Below are positions 15,998-25,596 of a stretch of DNA of 64,000 nt, piece by piece. Below the pieces are notes generated by a model that ran no database searches, had not been told where the DNA came from, and saw nothing but the letters and a program-made list of their open reading frames with translations. The stretch is from the NCBI GenBank assembly GCA_029287235.1, contig JARFRM010000139.1, forward strand, positions 1 to 64,000. Reading direction: 5' to 3'. Positions within the stretch are counted from its first letter, which is position 1, and each line of letters begins with the position of its first letter. The position numbers and the translations under genes are program-made. The DNA is from Thermoanaerobaculales bacterium. Lineage in GTDB: Bacteria; Acidobacteriota; Thermoanaerobaculia; Thermoanaerobaculales; Sulfomarinibacteraceae.

Positions 15998-18615
15998 TCG
16001 GGTGATGATAGCGCGTCCGACCCGTCCGCGACGGCCTGGTCGAGTTCCATGAGACTCTGCAGACCGAGGAGTGGGGCGAGACCGACCAGACTCGGTCCGC
16101 GTCCGGCGACCAGGATTCGATCCTCCAGGCCGTAGGCACAGTAGAGACCCGGCGCGGCACTTTCCTTGAGCAGCGTTTCGTACTGCCCGAACTCCTCACC
16201 GAGTGAACCCTGGGGCAGGACACCCACGATCGGAGAGAGGTTCCGATAGATCAGCGCCGAGCAATCGGTGAACCCGTTGTCCGGCAGCAGCTCGCGGAAG
16301 CCGGCCGACTGGGCGAGTCCCATCCCGGACTGCCGCACGGCGATGGCCTGCTCGACGGCCCACCGGCTGGATCCGGCGACGAGGAAGCCGTCGGTCATCG
16401 TGTAGGTGAAGGAAACCGGGTTCGACGGATGGTGCAGGGTGGTGAGGACTCGCCCTCCGACCGTCTGTGTCTCCACGGTGATCAATTCGACCCCGTTGGC
16501 GGCGAGCTCGGTATTGGCCCGCTGAACGATCTCGCCGATGGTGTGCTCGAGCGTGGCCGGATCGTAGACCTCGATGACGAGTTTCCAGGTCGGCACGGGC
16601 AGGATCGGTCCGTCGACTGCAAAGGTCCCTTCACCACCGATGGCGGCGGCGAGATCGTCGCGGAGGTCGATCCCGATCTCGGTTTCGAAGCTCTCGAGCT
16701 CCGTGAGCGCGTCCGGACCTGCTGCCGCGACCATTCCGAGGAGTTCGTCGAAGAGGTCGGCGCCGTCCTTTGCAGCGGCTGCGGACACCAGATACGCATC
16801 CCGAGACACGAAGTCGAGGGTCGAAAGCGGCGCCGGCTCGGCGAGCCACGCGGCGATTCCTCGGCGCGGGCCGCTGAAACGAATCTCGGCGTCGATGCTC
16901 GAGCCGAAATCGTCGCGGTGACGTTCGAAAACCATTGTGGTTGCCTCGAAGAGGCCGAAACGCTCCATCATCGCAACCTGTTCCGGACTGGTTTCACCGG
17001 CTGCCTCGACAAAGAGACGGTGCAGATCGAGACCCAAGAGCCACTCGACGCCCGATGCGTAGCGTTCGGAGAGACGTTGGTGGAGCTCGGTGCCGGCAAA
17101 GGTGTCGTGTGAGCTTCCATCGAGGCGAGCGGCAACTCCCTGGATCAGATCGGCGGTTCGTGCGGCGGCAACCACATCGCCGGCGACCCAGATCAAGATC
17201 TCGACGCCATCGGCGATCTCATCATCAGGATCGTCCAACAGCTGGACCGGCGGCGCGCCATCGGGATGATCGGACAGGTGGTCCTCGAGGAGGGCCCGGA
17301 AATTCTCCGGATCCTCGAGCTCGGCCAGGAAGAGAGGGGCTCCCTCGCCGGCAAGTCCCGACGCACCGAGGGTGACCACGACCTCGTCGCCGACGGCCTC
17401 GCCGAGGAACTGGAGTCGGTCGAGACTCTCCTCGATCGCGGTGTCGATGTTCCTGGCCACGATCTCACGCTGCCACCAGTCGCGCAGCACCGCGCTGTCG
17501 GCGAGTCGGCTCGCGAAGATCTGTCGCGCGGCGCCCAGGCCCTCGGTGAGGTTGGGCATGGCCACGTAGACGACCGTGTCGGAAGGGGCGAGATCGAGCA
17601 ACCTGGTGGAGGTCCGGGGTGCGGCGATATCCACCGCCTCGGTTACCGCGACCTGGAGCTGGGTGAGCTCTGCCAGCAGCGCCCGGTGTTCCTCGGCATT
17701 GACGCTCCAGGAGATCTCGTCTTCGATGGCGACCGTTTTGAGGCGCTCATCCGTGGTGAGCTGTTCACCCGGACGGAGCAACGAATGGGTGCCGCGCCGG
17801 CTCACCTCGACCTCACCCTCGATGACCGACACCCGTGATCCCTTGAGACCGTGGTTGACGGCGAAGATGGTGCCCTTGACGGCGACCTCACACTCGTTGG
17901 TGGTGACCCCGAGGCGACCGCGACCCTGTTTTGCTGCGTGAACGATGATGTTGCCGCGACCGAGCTCGATGGTGGTACCGCGCCTGGACCCGCGAAGGGC
18001 GAGCTCCGAGCGGGGCGCCATCTCGATGAGCGAACCATCGGCGAGACGGATGAAGGCCCCCGCGTCCTTTGACGTCCGGACCCGCTCTTTGGCGCGAATG
18101 GTGTCGCCTTCGGCGAGATCGGTGATCTGCTGATCGGACACCATCTGCAGGGCGCCTTCTACGGAGGCGACATGCGCGGCCAGTCTCTTTTCGGCGAAGA
18201 AATTGCCGCCGATGACCGTGGCCATCGAACCGGCGCCGACCATCAGCACGATTGCCGCCGCAATCTTGAGCCAAACGGGGAAACTGCGGGTGGTTCGCAC
18301 CGAAGGCCCGGGAGTCGCTGTCCGCTCACCGCCACCCCGAAGCTCGAGCAGGACGCGTCGGCAGGGGACGCACTCTCGAGTGTGGTCGCCGATCAGCAGC
18401 GCCTTGCCCTCGGGAAGCTCTTGAGCCACAAACGCCGGCAGGAGCGCCTGAATGTCGGCGCACGACCGCAGCGGCGTGTCCACCGAGAACTCGGCGTGGA
18501 TCGCGTTCCAAACTCGATCGGTGGCAGCCTTGACGGTCTCGTCATCGAGCATCTGGTCATGGATCTCTGCCGCCACCCGGTCGAGGAGATCGTTATTTCT
18601 GGTGTTGTCGGTCAT
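15994..18615 (-). CDS. Membrane anti-sigma factor with FecR domain and long extracytoplasmic region
   Basis: The 873-residue protein has an N-terminal zinc-binding anti-sigma module with H-T-R-E-C-V-P-C (the H-x3-C-x2-C motif) near residues 79-86. One membrane segment lies near 111-133 ([22 protein letters not shown]). A FecR-type beta domain follows at about 150-290 ([30 protein letters not shown]). The remaining 570 residues or so form an extracytoplasmic region resembling the DUF3352-type family ([19 protein letters not shown]). It is the cognate anti-sigma of the ECF factor just upstream, with a 4-base overlap. It probably senses something outside the membrane. The very long C-terminal sensor fused to an anti-sigma is unusual. 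Confidence 0.85.
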   Translation of the reverse strand: MTDNTRNNDLLDRVAAEIHDQMLDDETVKAATDRVWNAIHAEFSVDTPLRSCADIQALLPAFVAQELPEGKALLIGDHTRECVPCRRVLLELRGGGERTATPGPSVRTTRSFPVWLKIAAAIVLMVGAGSMATVIGGNFFAEKRLAAHVASVEGALQMVSDQQITDLAEGDTIRAKERVRTSKDAGAFIRLADGSLIEMAPRSELALRGSRRGTTIELGRGNIIVHAAKQGRGRLGVTTNECEVAVKGTIFAVNHGLKGSRVSVIEGEVEVSRRGTHSLLRPGEQLTTDERLKTVAIEDEISWSVNAEEHRALLAELTQLQVAVTEAVDIAAPRTSTRLLDLAPSDTVVYVAMPNLTEGLGAARQIFASRLADSAVLRDWWQREIVARNIDTAIEESLDRLQFLGEAVGDEVVVTLGASGLAGEGAPLFLAELEDPENFRALLEDHLSDHPDGAPPVQLLDDPDDEIADGVEILIWVAGDVVAAARTADLIQGVAARLDGSSHDTFAGTELHQRLSERYASGVEWLLGLDLHRLFVEAAGETSPEQVAMMERFGLFEATTMVFERHRDDFGSSIDAEIRFSGPRRGIAAWLAEPAPLSTLDFVSRDAYLVSAAAAKDGADLFDELLGMVAAAGPDALTELESFETEIGIDLRDDLAAAIGGEGTFAVDGPILPVPTWKLVIEVYDPATLEHTIGEIVQRANTELAANGVELITVETQTVGGRVLTTLHHPSNPVSFTYTMTDGFLVAGSSRWAVEQAIAVRQSGMGLAQSAGFRELLPDNGFTDCSALIYRNLSPIVGVLPQGSLGEEFGQYETLLKESAAPGLYCAYGLEDRILVAGRGPSLVGLAPLLGLQSLMELDQAVADGSDALSSPE

Positions 18616-19190
18616 TGGGTGCCTCCCATGAGAGGGGCCATCTCGATTCTGAGCTTCTCTCGGACACGGTGGAGTGTGACCGCCACGGTCCCCGGTGAAG
18701 TGTCGAGGGCGGTGGCGATTGCCTTGTTGTCGAGGCCCTCGAAGTACCGCAGCGTGAAGATTTCGGCCGAGCGTCGGCTCAACTCGGACACCACCTCGCG
18801 GAGGCGCTGGTGGAGCTCACGGTCATGCTGGACCTTGTCGGGCAGGGGCGCGTCATCTCGGGTCACGGCTTCGGCGATTCCCTCGAAGGCGACGCTGGTC
18901 TTTGCTCTTTTTGACTGAACGATGTCCAGTGCCGCGTTGGTCGCCGCCCGTCTGAGGTAGGGGAGGGCGCCGCCGGGGAAGTCCGGAGGCGCCGACCGGC
19001 GGGCGAGGCGGATGAAGATCGTCTGGAGCACGTCTTCGGCATCCTCGGCGTTGCCCGTGACCCGGTAGGCCGTCTGGATCACGGCCCTCGAGTGTTCCCG
19101 GTAGATGGGCTCGAGCCACTGGGTCGGGTCCGGGGTTGTCTTCGTGATCGCTGCCTGCACGGGTTCCTCCCGATTTCGTTCATCAACCAT
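18612..19190 (-). CDS. ECF-type RNA polymerase sigma factor
   Basis: The 192-residue protein has region 2 (AVIQTAYRVTGNAEDAEDVLQTIFIRL, the DAEDVLQ core-binding motif) and region 4 (SRRSAEIFTLRYFEGLDNKAIATALDTSPGTVAVTLHRVREKL, a helix-turn-helix that binds the -35). No region 3 is present, so it is an ECF type. I used the ATG at 19190, preceded by CGGAAGG, rather than an upstream GTG. It is the first gene of the sigma/anti-sigma/ABC operon and probably activates it. Confidence 0.92.
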   Translation of the reverse strand: MVDERNREEPVQAAITKTTPDPTQWLEPIYREHSRAVIQTAYRVTGNAEDAEDVLQTIFIRLARRSAPPDFPGGALPYLRRAATNAALDIVQSKRAKTSVAFEGIAEAVTRDDAPLPDKVQHDRELHQRLREVVSELSRRSAEIFTLRYFEGLDNKAIATALDTSPGTVAVTLHRVREKLRIEMAPLMGGTQ

Positions 19191-19481
19191 TGAAACGACC
19201 TTCCGCACTCGGGATTAACAGGAATCGGCCCACGATCCGGGATCTTCCGCCATTGTCCGTCAGTTTGGCCGTCCATGTCACCTCGTTTTGGCGAGGGGGA
19301 CGACCAACGGGAGGGTGGACCCGGGCCTACCCTACGTTTATCGCAACCCGGAAACACTGTTCCGCATTCTGTGTCCGCGCAGCCAGGGTCTGCCGGCTCT
19401 GAATGGCAACCTCTGCCCTTGCCAGCACATGCATCCCCATGACATAGTTTCGGTCCCGAAAGAGAATCACACGGAGGCCGA

Positions 19482-20288
19482 ATGACCGGACATATCATCG
19501 AGCTTGAAGCCGATCATCCGGGATTCAGCGATCCCGACTACCGCCGCCGGCGAGACGAGATCGCCGTCATGGCGCCCCCGCTGAACTCAGGAGAGCCGCC
19601 CAAGATCGTCGACTACTCCTCGACCGAGTGCGCGACCTGGGCCACGGTCTTCGAAAAGCTCACCGCTCTCTATCCCACCCACGCTTGCCGCGAGTTCGTT
19701 GCGGTCATCGACGATATCGGCTACGAGGCGGGCAAGGTTCCCCAGCTTTATGACGTCAGCCGGTTTCTGACCGAACGGACCGGGTTCTCCCTCCAGCCGG
19801 TGGCCGGGCTGGTGTCGGCGCGTGAGTTCCTCGGAGCCCTGTCGCGGCGGGTCTTCTGTGCAACCCAGTACATTCGTCACCACACCGAACCTCTCTACAC
19901 CCCAGAGCCGGACATCGTTCACGAGCTCATGGGCCACGCCCCCATGCTCGCCATCACCGAGTTTGCGGATCTTTCGCAGAAGATCGGCGAGGGGTCGATC
20001 AAGGCCGATGATGCGCAGATCGAACAGCTCGCCACCCTCTACTGGTTCACCATCGAGTACGGGGTCTTGTTCCAGGAGGGCCGGCTCAGGGCCTACGGCG
20101 CCGGACTCCTGTCCAGCTTCGGCGAGCTCGAGCACGCCCTGTCGGGCAAGGTGGAGATCAGGCCCTTTGATCCCTGGAGCGCCAAGGACACGGCCTATCC
20201 CATCACCTCCTACCAGCCGCTGCTCTGGAGTGTGAATTCCATTCGTGAAGCATTCGAGAAGATGGAGGAGTTTGTGGAGAGTCTGTAG
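19482..20288 (+). CDS. phhA: Phenylalanine 4-monooxygenase
   Basis: This 268-residue pterin-dependent aromatic amino acid hydroxylase makes tyrosine from phenylalanine. The iron ligands are visible as His147 and His152 in DIVHELMGHAP and Glu192 in WFTIEYGV. The GEGSIKADDAQIEQLATLYWF and GAGLLSSFGELEHAL segments are typical. Length matches the short bacterial form without an ACT regulatory domain. The ATG is preceded by ACGGAGG. No pterin dehydratase gene (phhB) is next to it. Confidence 0.94.
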   Translation: MTGHIIELEADHPGFSDPDYRRRRDEIAVMAPPLNSGEPPKIVDYSSTECATWATVFEKLTALYPTHACREFVAVIDDIGYEAGKVPQLYDVSRFLTERTGFSLQPVAGLVSAREFLGALSRRVFCATQYIRHHTEPLYTPEPDIVHELMGHAPMLAITEFADLSQKIGEGSIKADDAQIEQLATLYWFTIEYGVLFQEGRLRAYGAGLLSSFGELEHALSGKVEIRPFDPWSAKDTAYPITSYQPLLWSVNSIREAFEKMEEFVESL

Positions 20289-20295
20289 GGATGCC

Positions 20296-20652
20296 CTACA
20301 CGTTGAAAAACCCGCCGATCTTGTCGGTCTCGAGATAGACCTCGTCACCTTTCACGACGACGGGCAACTCCTTCAGATGCGAGCCCTCACAAGGTCCTGA
20401 CACGCAGAGGCCGTCGTCGGGCCGATAGCGGGCTCCGTGCGAGTTGCAGACCAGATAACGGCCGTGCGGGTCCCAGATGTCGGCGGGCTCCCGGTCGTCG
20501 AGCCGCATGGGCAGGTGGCGGCACTCGTTCTTGAACGCCTTGAACCCGTCTCTGGTGCGCACCAGGATCCCCTGCTCGTCGAACGGGCCTTCCTTGTAAT
20601 CGAACAAAACGCCCTTGGTTGGGATCTCATCCACTGACGCAATGCGTTCCAT
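20296..20652 (-). CDS. Rieske-type [2Fe-2S] ferredoxin-like protein
   Basis: The 118-residue single-domain Rieske protein has cluster ligands Cys44/His46 in ECRHLPM and Cys69/His72 in VCNSHGARY. The start MERIASVDEI has GGAGG upstream, and the longer open frame beyond it is not used. It is soluble, so it resembles the small ferredoxins that feed oxygenases rather than the membrane-bound bc1 subunit. It is convergent with phhA, so a joint role is only possible. Confidence 0.87.
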   Translation of the reverse strand: MERIASVDEIPTKGVLFDYKEGPFDEQGILVRTRDGFKAFKNECRHLPMRLDDREPADIWDPHGRYLVCNSHGARYRPDDGLCVSGPCEGSHLKELPVVVKGDEVYLETDKIGGFFNV

Positions 20653-20849
20653 GCCGAACCTCCGCCGCGCATCATACACTCGGTGATGGTGCCCGAATAT
20701 CCCGCCCGCCCGGGAACCCGCCATCGATCGCTCTGAAGAATGTGAGGCGAAGGGCAGAATCAGTGCCGATCGAGAACGCATCGCCCAGGTCGGAATACCG
20801 AGATGACCTCTTGGTCCCTGCGTTCAGGCCACGGCCCTCCGGCGACGCC

Positions 20850-21803
20850 TCACCCCACCGCCCCGCGGAGAGTCTCGATCAACCCCCGAAGGTCCGTGGG
20901 GGGCTCGGCCGTGAAGCTCATGGCCTCGCCACTCACCGGGTGCTCGAAACCCAACCGCATGGCGTGGAGCGCCTGCCGGGGAAAGTCGCGGCAGGCGGCG
21001 GCGATGCGGGAATCGGGGATATTCCGCCACTGACGACCGGCATAGAGCGGGTCACCCACCACCGCGTGGCCGATATGGGCCATGTGGATCCGAATCTGGT
21101 GGGTGCGGCCGGTCACCAGTCGACAATGGACCATCGATGCTCCCGTCCAGCGCTCCGCGACCTCATAGATCGTCCGGGACGGGCGGCCGCGGTCCACCAC
21201 CGCCATCTGCTGCCGGTGGCGCGGGTGGCGATCGATGGGCGCGTCGACCACACCCTCATCCTCGGCGAAGTCACCGAAACACACGGCAAGATAGGCCTTT
21301 TCGATCTTCCTCCACCGGAAGGCGAGGCTCAGCGCCTGGTGTGCGCGATCGCTCTTGGCCACCACCATGAGACCGGTTGTGTCCTTGTCCAAGCGGTGGA
21401 CGATCCCGGGGCGGGTGACGCCGCCGATGCCCGAAAGATCCTTACAGTGGTGAAGGAGGGCGTTGACGAGGGTGCCGGTGGGATTACCCGCCGCCGGGTG
21501 GATGACGAGATTCGCCGGTTTGTCGATGACCAGGAGATCGTCGTCCTCGTGGATGATGGTCAGCGGAATCGGCTCGGCGATGACGTCGAGGATCTCCGGC
21601 TCAGGCTCGTCGACGGTGAGATGGTCACCCGCCTCGACCAATGTGGCCGGTTTGGCCGTTTTGTCGTTGACCCTCACTCGGCCGCCGTCAATGAGACGTC
21701 GCACCCGAGATCGCGACCAGCTGTCGTTGAGGATCGAGAGGACACGATCGAGACGAGTCCCGGTGAGTTCCCCGGGCACCGTAAAGTCGTGGACCGGGCT
21801 CAC
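20850..21803 (-). CDS. rluD: Ribosomal large-subunit pseudouridine synthase, RluD type
   Basis: The protein is about 317 residues. An N-terminal S4-like RNA-binding domain (LDRVLSILNDSWSRSRVRRLIDGGRVRVN) is followed by the RluA-family catalytic core, with catalytic Asp in GIVHRLDKDTTGLMVVAK. Later motifs are LVTGRTHQIRIHMAHIGH and GFEHPVSGE. It isomerises uridines in 23S rRNA. No ATG fits: I favour a GTG at 21803 just before the S4 domain, but an alternative start in the 155-base gap to lgt cannot be excluded. It lies in the lspA-lgt-rluD run on the minus strand. Confidence 0.88.
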   Translation of the reverse strand: MSPVHDFTVPGELTGTRLDRVLSILNDSWSRSRVRRLIDGGRVRVNDKTAKPATLVEAGDHLTVDEPEPEILDVIAEPIPLTIIHEDDDLLVIDKPANLVIHPAAGNPTGTLVNALLHHCKDLSGIGGVTRPGIVHRLDKDTTGLMVVAKSDRAHQALSLAFRWRKIEKAYLAVCFGDFAEDEGVVDAPIDRHPRHRQQMAVVDRGRPSRTIYEVAERWTGASMVHCRLVTGRTHQIRIHMAHIGHAVVGDPLYAGRQWRNIPDSRIAAACRDFPRQALHAMRLGFEHPVSGEAMSFTAEPPTDLRGLIETLRGAVG

Positions 21804-21957
21804 CTGGGAGCCTGCAGAGCATGGATGGCGGATGGGTTTCGGAGGGTCGTTCGAGAGAATATTCGGCGGACTCGATCGATTGTATTTGCGGCATCGGCCG
21901 AGAAGCCGCCGGATCGTGATCCCATCGACACCCAGAAGGCGCCGCCGACTCTCTGCA

Positions 21958-22743
21958 CTACAGGCTCCTCGCCGCACGTCGGCTGATCCAAAAATGGATG
22001 GCGATCCCGATGGTGACGAGAGCCGCAGTGATGAGCTGACTCGTGGAGATCAGACCGCCGAAATAGAGCCCCCGAACCTCGTCTCCGCGGGTGAACTCGA
22101 GCAGAAACCGGCCGAGCCCGTAGAGGATCAGATAGCTGGCAAAGACCCTCCCGGGGGCGAGTTTTTTGCGGTAGAGCCGGCTCAAGACCAGAAAGACCGC
22201 AAAATTGAACGCCGCGGCATACGCGGGAAAGGGGTGAACCGCAAGGTGCAGGGGTGTGCCGACATTGGCCGCGGCAGCTGGATCGGTATAGGTGATCGCC
22301 CAGGGCAGGTCGCACTCCCTTCCCCAACAACAGCCGGCGAGCAGACAGCCCACACGACCGATGGCCTGCCCGAGGGCGAGGGAGGGGGAGAGGACGTCGA
22401 AGGTCGGCAATGCCTTGAGTCGGTACCGCCGCAGCATGACCGCCGCGGCTATCACGGCCGCGAGAAACCCACCGAGAAAGACTCCGCCCGCACGCGCGAG
22501 ACCGAGGAGCTGGGCGGGATCGCCGAGGTAGCGCTTCCACTCCACGACAACCAGGAGGATCTTGGCGCCGAGCAGCGCCCAGATCACCAGCCAGAGTCCG
22601 AAGTCAACGACCTTCGCCGAGTCCATTCCGGCGTGATCGGCGCGCACCTTGGCGGTCCACAACGCGACGAGGACCGCGGTGGCCAGGAGAAGACCGTAGG
22701 CCGGGAGGGCGTAGAACCCGAGGTCAATCAGAATCGGGTGCAT
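21958..22743 (-). CDS. lgt: Phosphatidylglycerol-prolipoprotein diacylglyceryl transferase
   Basis: The 261-residue inner-membrane protein has about seven membrane segments. It has the Lgt signature around GRVGCLLAGCCWGRECDLPW, upstream GGVFLGGFLAA, and HPFPAYAAAFNF where the catalytic His/Tyr region lies. It attaches diacylglycerol to the lipobox cysteine of prolipoproteins. It is the step before signal peptidase II, whose gene overlaps its start by 20 bases. This gene order (lspA-lgt) makes one lipoprotein-maturation unit. Confidence 0.93.
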   Translation of the reverse strand: MHPILIDLGFYALPAYGLLLATAVLVALWTAKVRADHAGMDSAKVVDFGLWLVIWALLGAKILLVVVEWKRYLGDPAQLLGLARAGGVFLGGFLAAVIAAAVMLRRYRLKALPTFDVLSPSLALGQAIGRVGCLLAGCCWGRECDLPWAITYTDPAAAANVGTPLHLAVHPFPAYAAAFNFAVFLVLSRLYRKKLAPGRVFASYLILYGLGRFLLEFTRGDEVRGLYFGGLISTSQLITAALVTIGIAIHFWISRRAARSL

Positions 22744-23236
22744 GCTCGGCCGTTTCGGTTTTCTCGGGGCGCACGAACTCGATGAGAATGAGCAGGATGG
22801 CACCGGTGGTGATGGCGCTGTCGGCGATGTTGAAGTCCGGCCACGACCAGGTGCGACCTCCGATACGGATCCAGACGTGGATGAAATCGAGGACCCACCC
22901 GTAGAGCACGCGATCGATGAGATTGCCCACTGCGCCGCCGAGAACGAGCCCGAAGGCAACCCCCGAGAGAACCTGGTGGCGACCGTGGCTAACCACCATC
23001 CATGCGATCACGACCACAGCGGTGAGGATCACCAGGTGAAGCACGATCCTTGTGAACGGTCCGCCATCTGCAAAGAGGCTGAAGGCGATCCCGGGATTGC
23101 GGACGTGGCTGATGGTGAGACCGGGGAAGACATGGTGCCAGCTGCCGTGCTCCACGCGGTCCAAGACCGCCATCTTGGTCAACCGATCGGCCACCACCAC
23201 AACGAGAGCCACGAGCCAGGGAACCCAACTGCGCAT
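22724..23236 (-). CDS. lspA: Lipoprotein signal peptidase II
   Basis: The 170-residue integral membrane aspartic protease has four membrane segments. The catalytic aspartates sit in NLIDRVLYGWVLDF and DFNIADSAIT, and the conserved VRNPGIAFSLF motif is at about 60-70. I used the ATG at 23236 (MRSWVPWL); a TTG 45 bases upstream also opens the frame but has no spacing for its ribosome site. It cleaves signal peptides of lipoproteins after Lgt has acted and overlaps lgt by 20 bases. Confidence 0.93.
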   Translation of the reverse strand: MRSWVPWLVALVVVVADRLTKMAVLDRVEHGSWHHVFPGLTISHVRNPGIAFSLFADGGPFTRIVLHLVILTAVVVIAWMVVSHGRHQVLSGVAFGLVLGGAVGNLIDRVLYGWVLDFIHVWIRIGGRTWSWPDFNIADSAITTGAILLILIEFVRPEKTETAEHAPDSD

Positions 23237-23355
23237 CAGAGTTCCCGTATTTCGATCATGAGGGTCGAGTATGCCATTCAATCTCCGGCGCAGAGCCTAC
23301 GCGGCACGAGCGCGGAGGTCAAATCCCGAGCCGAACAGCTGGCGAGACGTCCGGG

Positions 23356-23727
23356 TCAGCTTCCCAGGATCGCCAGGACACGGTCGATCACATCTTCGGT
23401 GGAGAACGGTTTGGTGATGTAGCCGGCGGCCCCCACCTCCCGTCCTCGGAGCACGTCGGATGCGTAACCCCGGGCAGTGAGAAGGATGATGGGGAGTCGC
23501 TCCGTACGGGCGTTTTGGCGCAGCCGGGCGGCTAAATCAAAGCCGTTCGTTGACGTCGCGAGCCCGACATCCAGGAGCATCAGGTCGACATCGTTGGCCT
23601 CGAGCACGCTTTCGGCCGCCTCAGCAGACGGTGCCTCGAAGGTCGAGTAACCGGCACACTCAAGCTTGAAGGCCAAAATTCGACGAATATAGACCTCGTC
23701 ATCGACGATGAGAATCCGTCCCCCCAT
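23356..23727 (-). CDS. Stand-alone response-regulator receiver (CheY-like)
   Basis: The 123-residue single receiver domain has the acidic pocket VDDE at 8-11, the phosphoacceptor Asp in LMLLDVGLATSTNG, Thr in ILLTARG and Lys in YITKPFS, so all key residues are intact. The beta3-alpha3 loop carries an extra Ala-Thr-Ser-Thr insertion. No output domain and no histidine kinase lies next to it. The nearest CheA is 13 kb away. Confidence 0.9.
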   Translation of the reverse strand: MGGRILIVDDEVYIRRILAFKLECAGYSTFEAPSAEAAESVLEANDVDLMLLDVGLATSTNGFDLAARLRQNARTERLPIILLTARGYASDVLRGREVGAAGYITKPFSTEDVIDRVLAILGS

Positions 23728-23777
23728 GCATCGAGTCTACCCCCGAGGTGAGTCGCGATCAAGGCTGTGGGGCGCCT

Positions 23778-24041
23778 TCATCCTCGTTGGGTGTCGGAGA
23801 GGCGGCCCGGAACCAGAAGTTCGGCGATGAGCAGAACCAGATGGAGAAATCCGAATGCGCTCACAACGCCGCGGAGAACCGGCGAATCGAGGATGGCGCC
23901 CATCTGTGGCGGTATCGTGAGAACCAGACGCGACCATCCTTTCGACCAGGGCAGCAGGATCAACAACAACCCGACATTGGTCAAGTAGGAGGCGTAGAGA
24001 ATCGTCAGGATGACGCGAAAGGCGCGCACGGCGTCCATCAT
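23778..24041 (-). CDS. Small integral membrane protein
   Basis: The 87-residue protein begins MMDAVRAFRVIL and has two strong membrane segments (about 8-30 and 60-79) with a short basic loop, SKGWSRLV, between. The ATG has GGCGAGGT just before it. I recognise no family. It is divergent from the glycosyltransferase gene, with a 75-base gap. Confidence 0.6.
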   Translation of the reverse strand: MMDAVRAFRVILTILYASYLTNVGLLLILLPWSKGWSRLVLTIPPQMGAILDSPVLRGVVSAFGFLHLVLLIAELLVPGRLSDTQRG

Positions 24042-24116
24042 ACCTCGCCGGGAGATCGATGACCGAAATCGGCGGTAAGCTCGAAGGATCCGGAGCCGCG
24101 GCGGGAGTAGAATCCA

Positions 24117-25313
24117 ATGGTGAACCTTGACGGCGACGATCTCAGAATCCTCTGGCTCTCCCCCTTGCCTCCGGTCCGTTCCGGGGTCGCGGACTACGGG
24201 ATGGAACTTCTGCCGGAACTCGGAAGGTTGGCCGACTTGAGGGTCGTACGACCGCCCGATTGGTCGCCCCCGGCGGATTGGCCGGAGGAAATCGAGCTCG
24301 TTCCAACCGGCGCAACAGCAGAATTGGGCGAGATCGTCGTCGTTCATCTGGGAAACAACCCGTATCACGAATGGTTGCTGGATCGCCTCCGGACATCAAG
24401 GAACCTCGTCGTCGTCCTCCACGATACGGTGCTCCATCACCTGCTGGTGGAATCGGCCGTCACTCAAGGCGGCGAAGAGACTCTGGCCGAAGGTCTCCTG
24501 ACGGCGCACGGTGAGGCCGGGGTCGCGCTCGCAGCGGCTCGAAGGGTTGGCCACCACGGCCACCTTGATCCCTTTCTTTTCCCCGCCCGTCGACCTTTCC
24601 TCGAGAACGCGCAGGCCGTGCTCGTTCACTCCCGATGGGCCGAAGATCTCGTCCGGAAGGAGCACCCCGGCACCGCCGTCGGACGGGTGGGGCTGGCGGT
24701 TGCCGACCCGAGTCCGACCGATCGGGGCGCCGTTCGTTCACGGTTGGGTCTGACGCCCGACGAGGTGGTCATCATGCACCTCGGGTTTCTGACCCCGGAA
24801 AAGGGCCTCGAGGAGATCCTCACCGGCGTTTCGGCGGCCCACAGGGCCGGTGTCTCGGTTCGATTCGTGGTCGTGGGAGAAGGCGTGGGGATTGCCCCCT
24901 TGCGGAGAGCGGCGGATCGCACTGGCATGGCCGGTCGGCTGCTGGTCACGGAATGGATCGAGCCCGAACTCTTCCCGGGTCTCCCAGCCGCAGCCGATCT
25001 CGGAGTCGTGTTTCGCACCCCCTCCGCCGGCGAAACCTCCGCCGCAGCCCTCCGATTTCTCGCCTGCGGGGTTCCCGTTGCCGTCGGAGGCATTCACCAG
25101 TTCCTCGAGTGGCCGGAGATCGCGGCGCCGCGGCTCACACCGGGATCATCTGCGCCGGCCGATCTCGCGAGGTTGCTGGCAGGTGTCGGTGGGGCCGGAT
25201 GGAAGAATCGATGCCGGGCCGCTCGCTCCGTCTACGAGGAAAGCCACCGTCCCGAAGACGTCGCAAGGCAAATGGCGACGTTCTTCAACAGCATCGATTT
25301 CCATTCGACCTGA
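24117..25313 (+). CDS. Glycosyltransferase, GT4-like fold
   Basis: The 398-residue protein has an N-terminal Rossmann-like half (LRILWLSPLPPVRSGVADYGMELLPEL), typical of GT-B enzymes. The C-terminal donor-binding half has the GT4-style RLGLTPDEVVIMHLGFLTPEKGLEEIL and VVGEGVG segments, then ATDLGVVFRTPSAGETSAAALRFLACGVPV with the sugar-nucleotide Glu. It has no membrane segment, so it is cytoplasmic or peripheral. A role in cell-surface polysaccharide synthesis is likely. The acceptor cannot be told because no polysaccharide cluster surrounds it. Confidence 0.85.
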   Translation: MVNLDGDDLRILWLSPLPPVRSGVADYGMELLPELGRLADLRVVRPPDWSPPADWPEEIELVPTGATAELGEIVVVHLGNNPYHEWLLDRLRTSRNLVVVLHDTVLHHLLVESAVTQGGEETLAEGLLTAHGEAGVALAAARRVGHHGHLDPFLFPARRPFLENAQAVLVHSRWAEDLVRKEHPGTAVGRVGLAVADPSPTDRGAVRSRLGLTPDEVVIMHLGFLTPEKGLEEILTGVSAAHRAGVSVRFVVVGEGVGIAPLRRAADRTGMAGRLLVTEWIEPELFPGLPAAADLGVVFRTPSAGETSAAALRFLACGVPVAVGGIHQFLEWPEIAAPRLTPGSSAPADLARLLAGVGGAGWKNRCRAARSVYEESHRPEDVARQMATFFNSIDFHST

Positions 25314-25596
25314 CGAGCGACGTGCGCCCGGAGCGTATGAGTTCGACGGGTGAGCCATCCGCCTCGGAACCCACCGACGCGCCACGTCAGTTTGGTCGCG
25401 CACCCTAAATGGTGCGTCTCCAGTTATGTCGCTTAGAAAGAGTCGCTTGGACTCTGTAGGCAGGTCCTTCAGGGCCTGCGGAAAAAGCGCCACCGGGGTG
25501 AAAACCGCCGAACTGAGCGAAGGGGACAGGTATGATCCCGATTGATGGTGAGCGGCGGTGTGCCGCCCGCTTTTCACAAACGCACCGCCCGCTCCG

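Noticed and set aside
25314-25596. Terminator or small gene in the gap after the glycosyltransferase
   Set aside because: There is a GC-rich hairpin near 25460-25480 but no T-run on either strand, and no open frame with a ribosome site.
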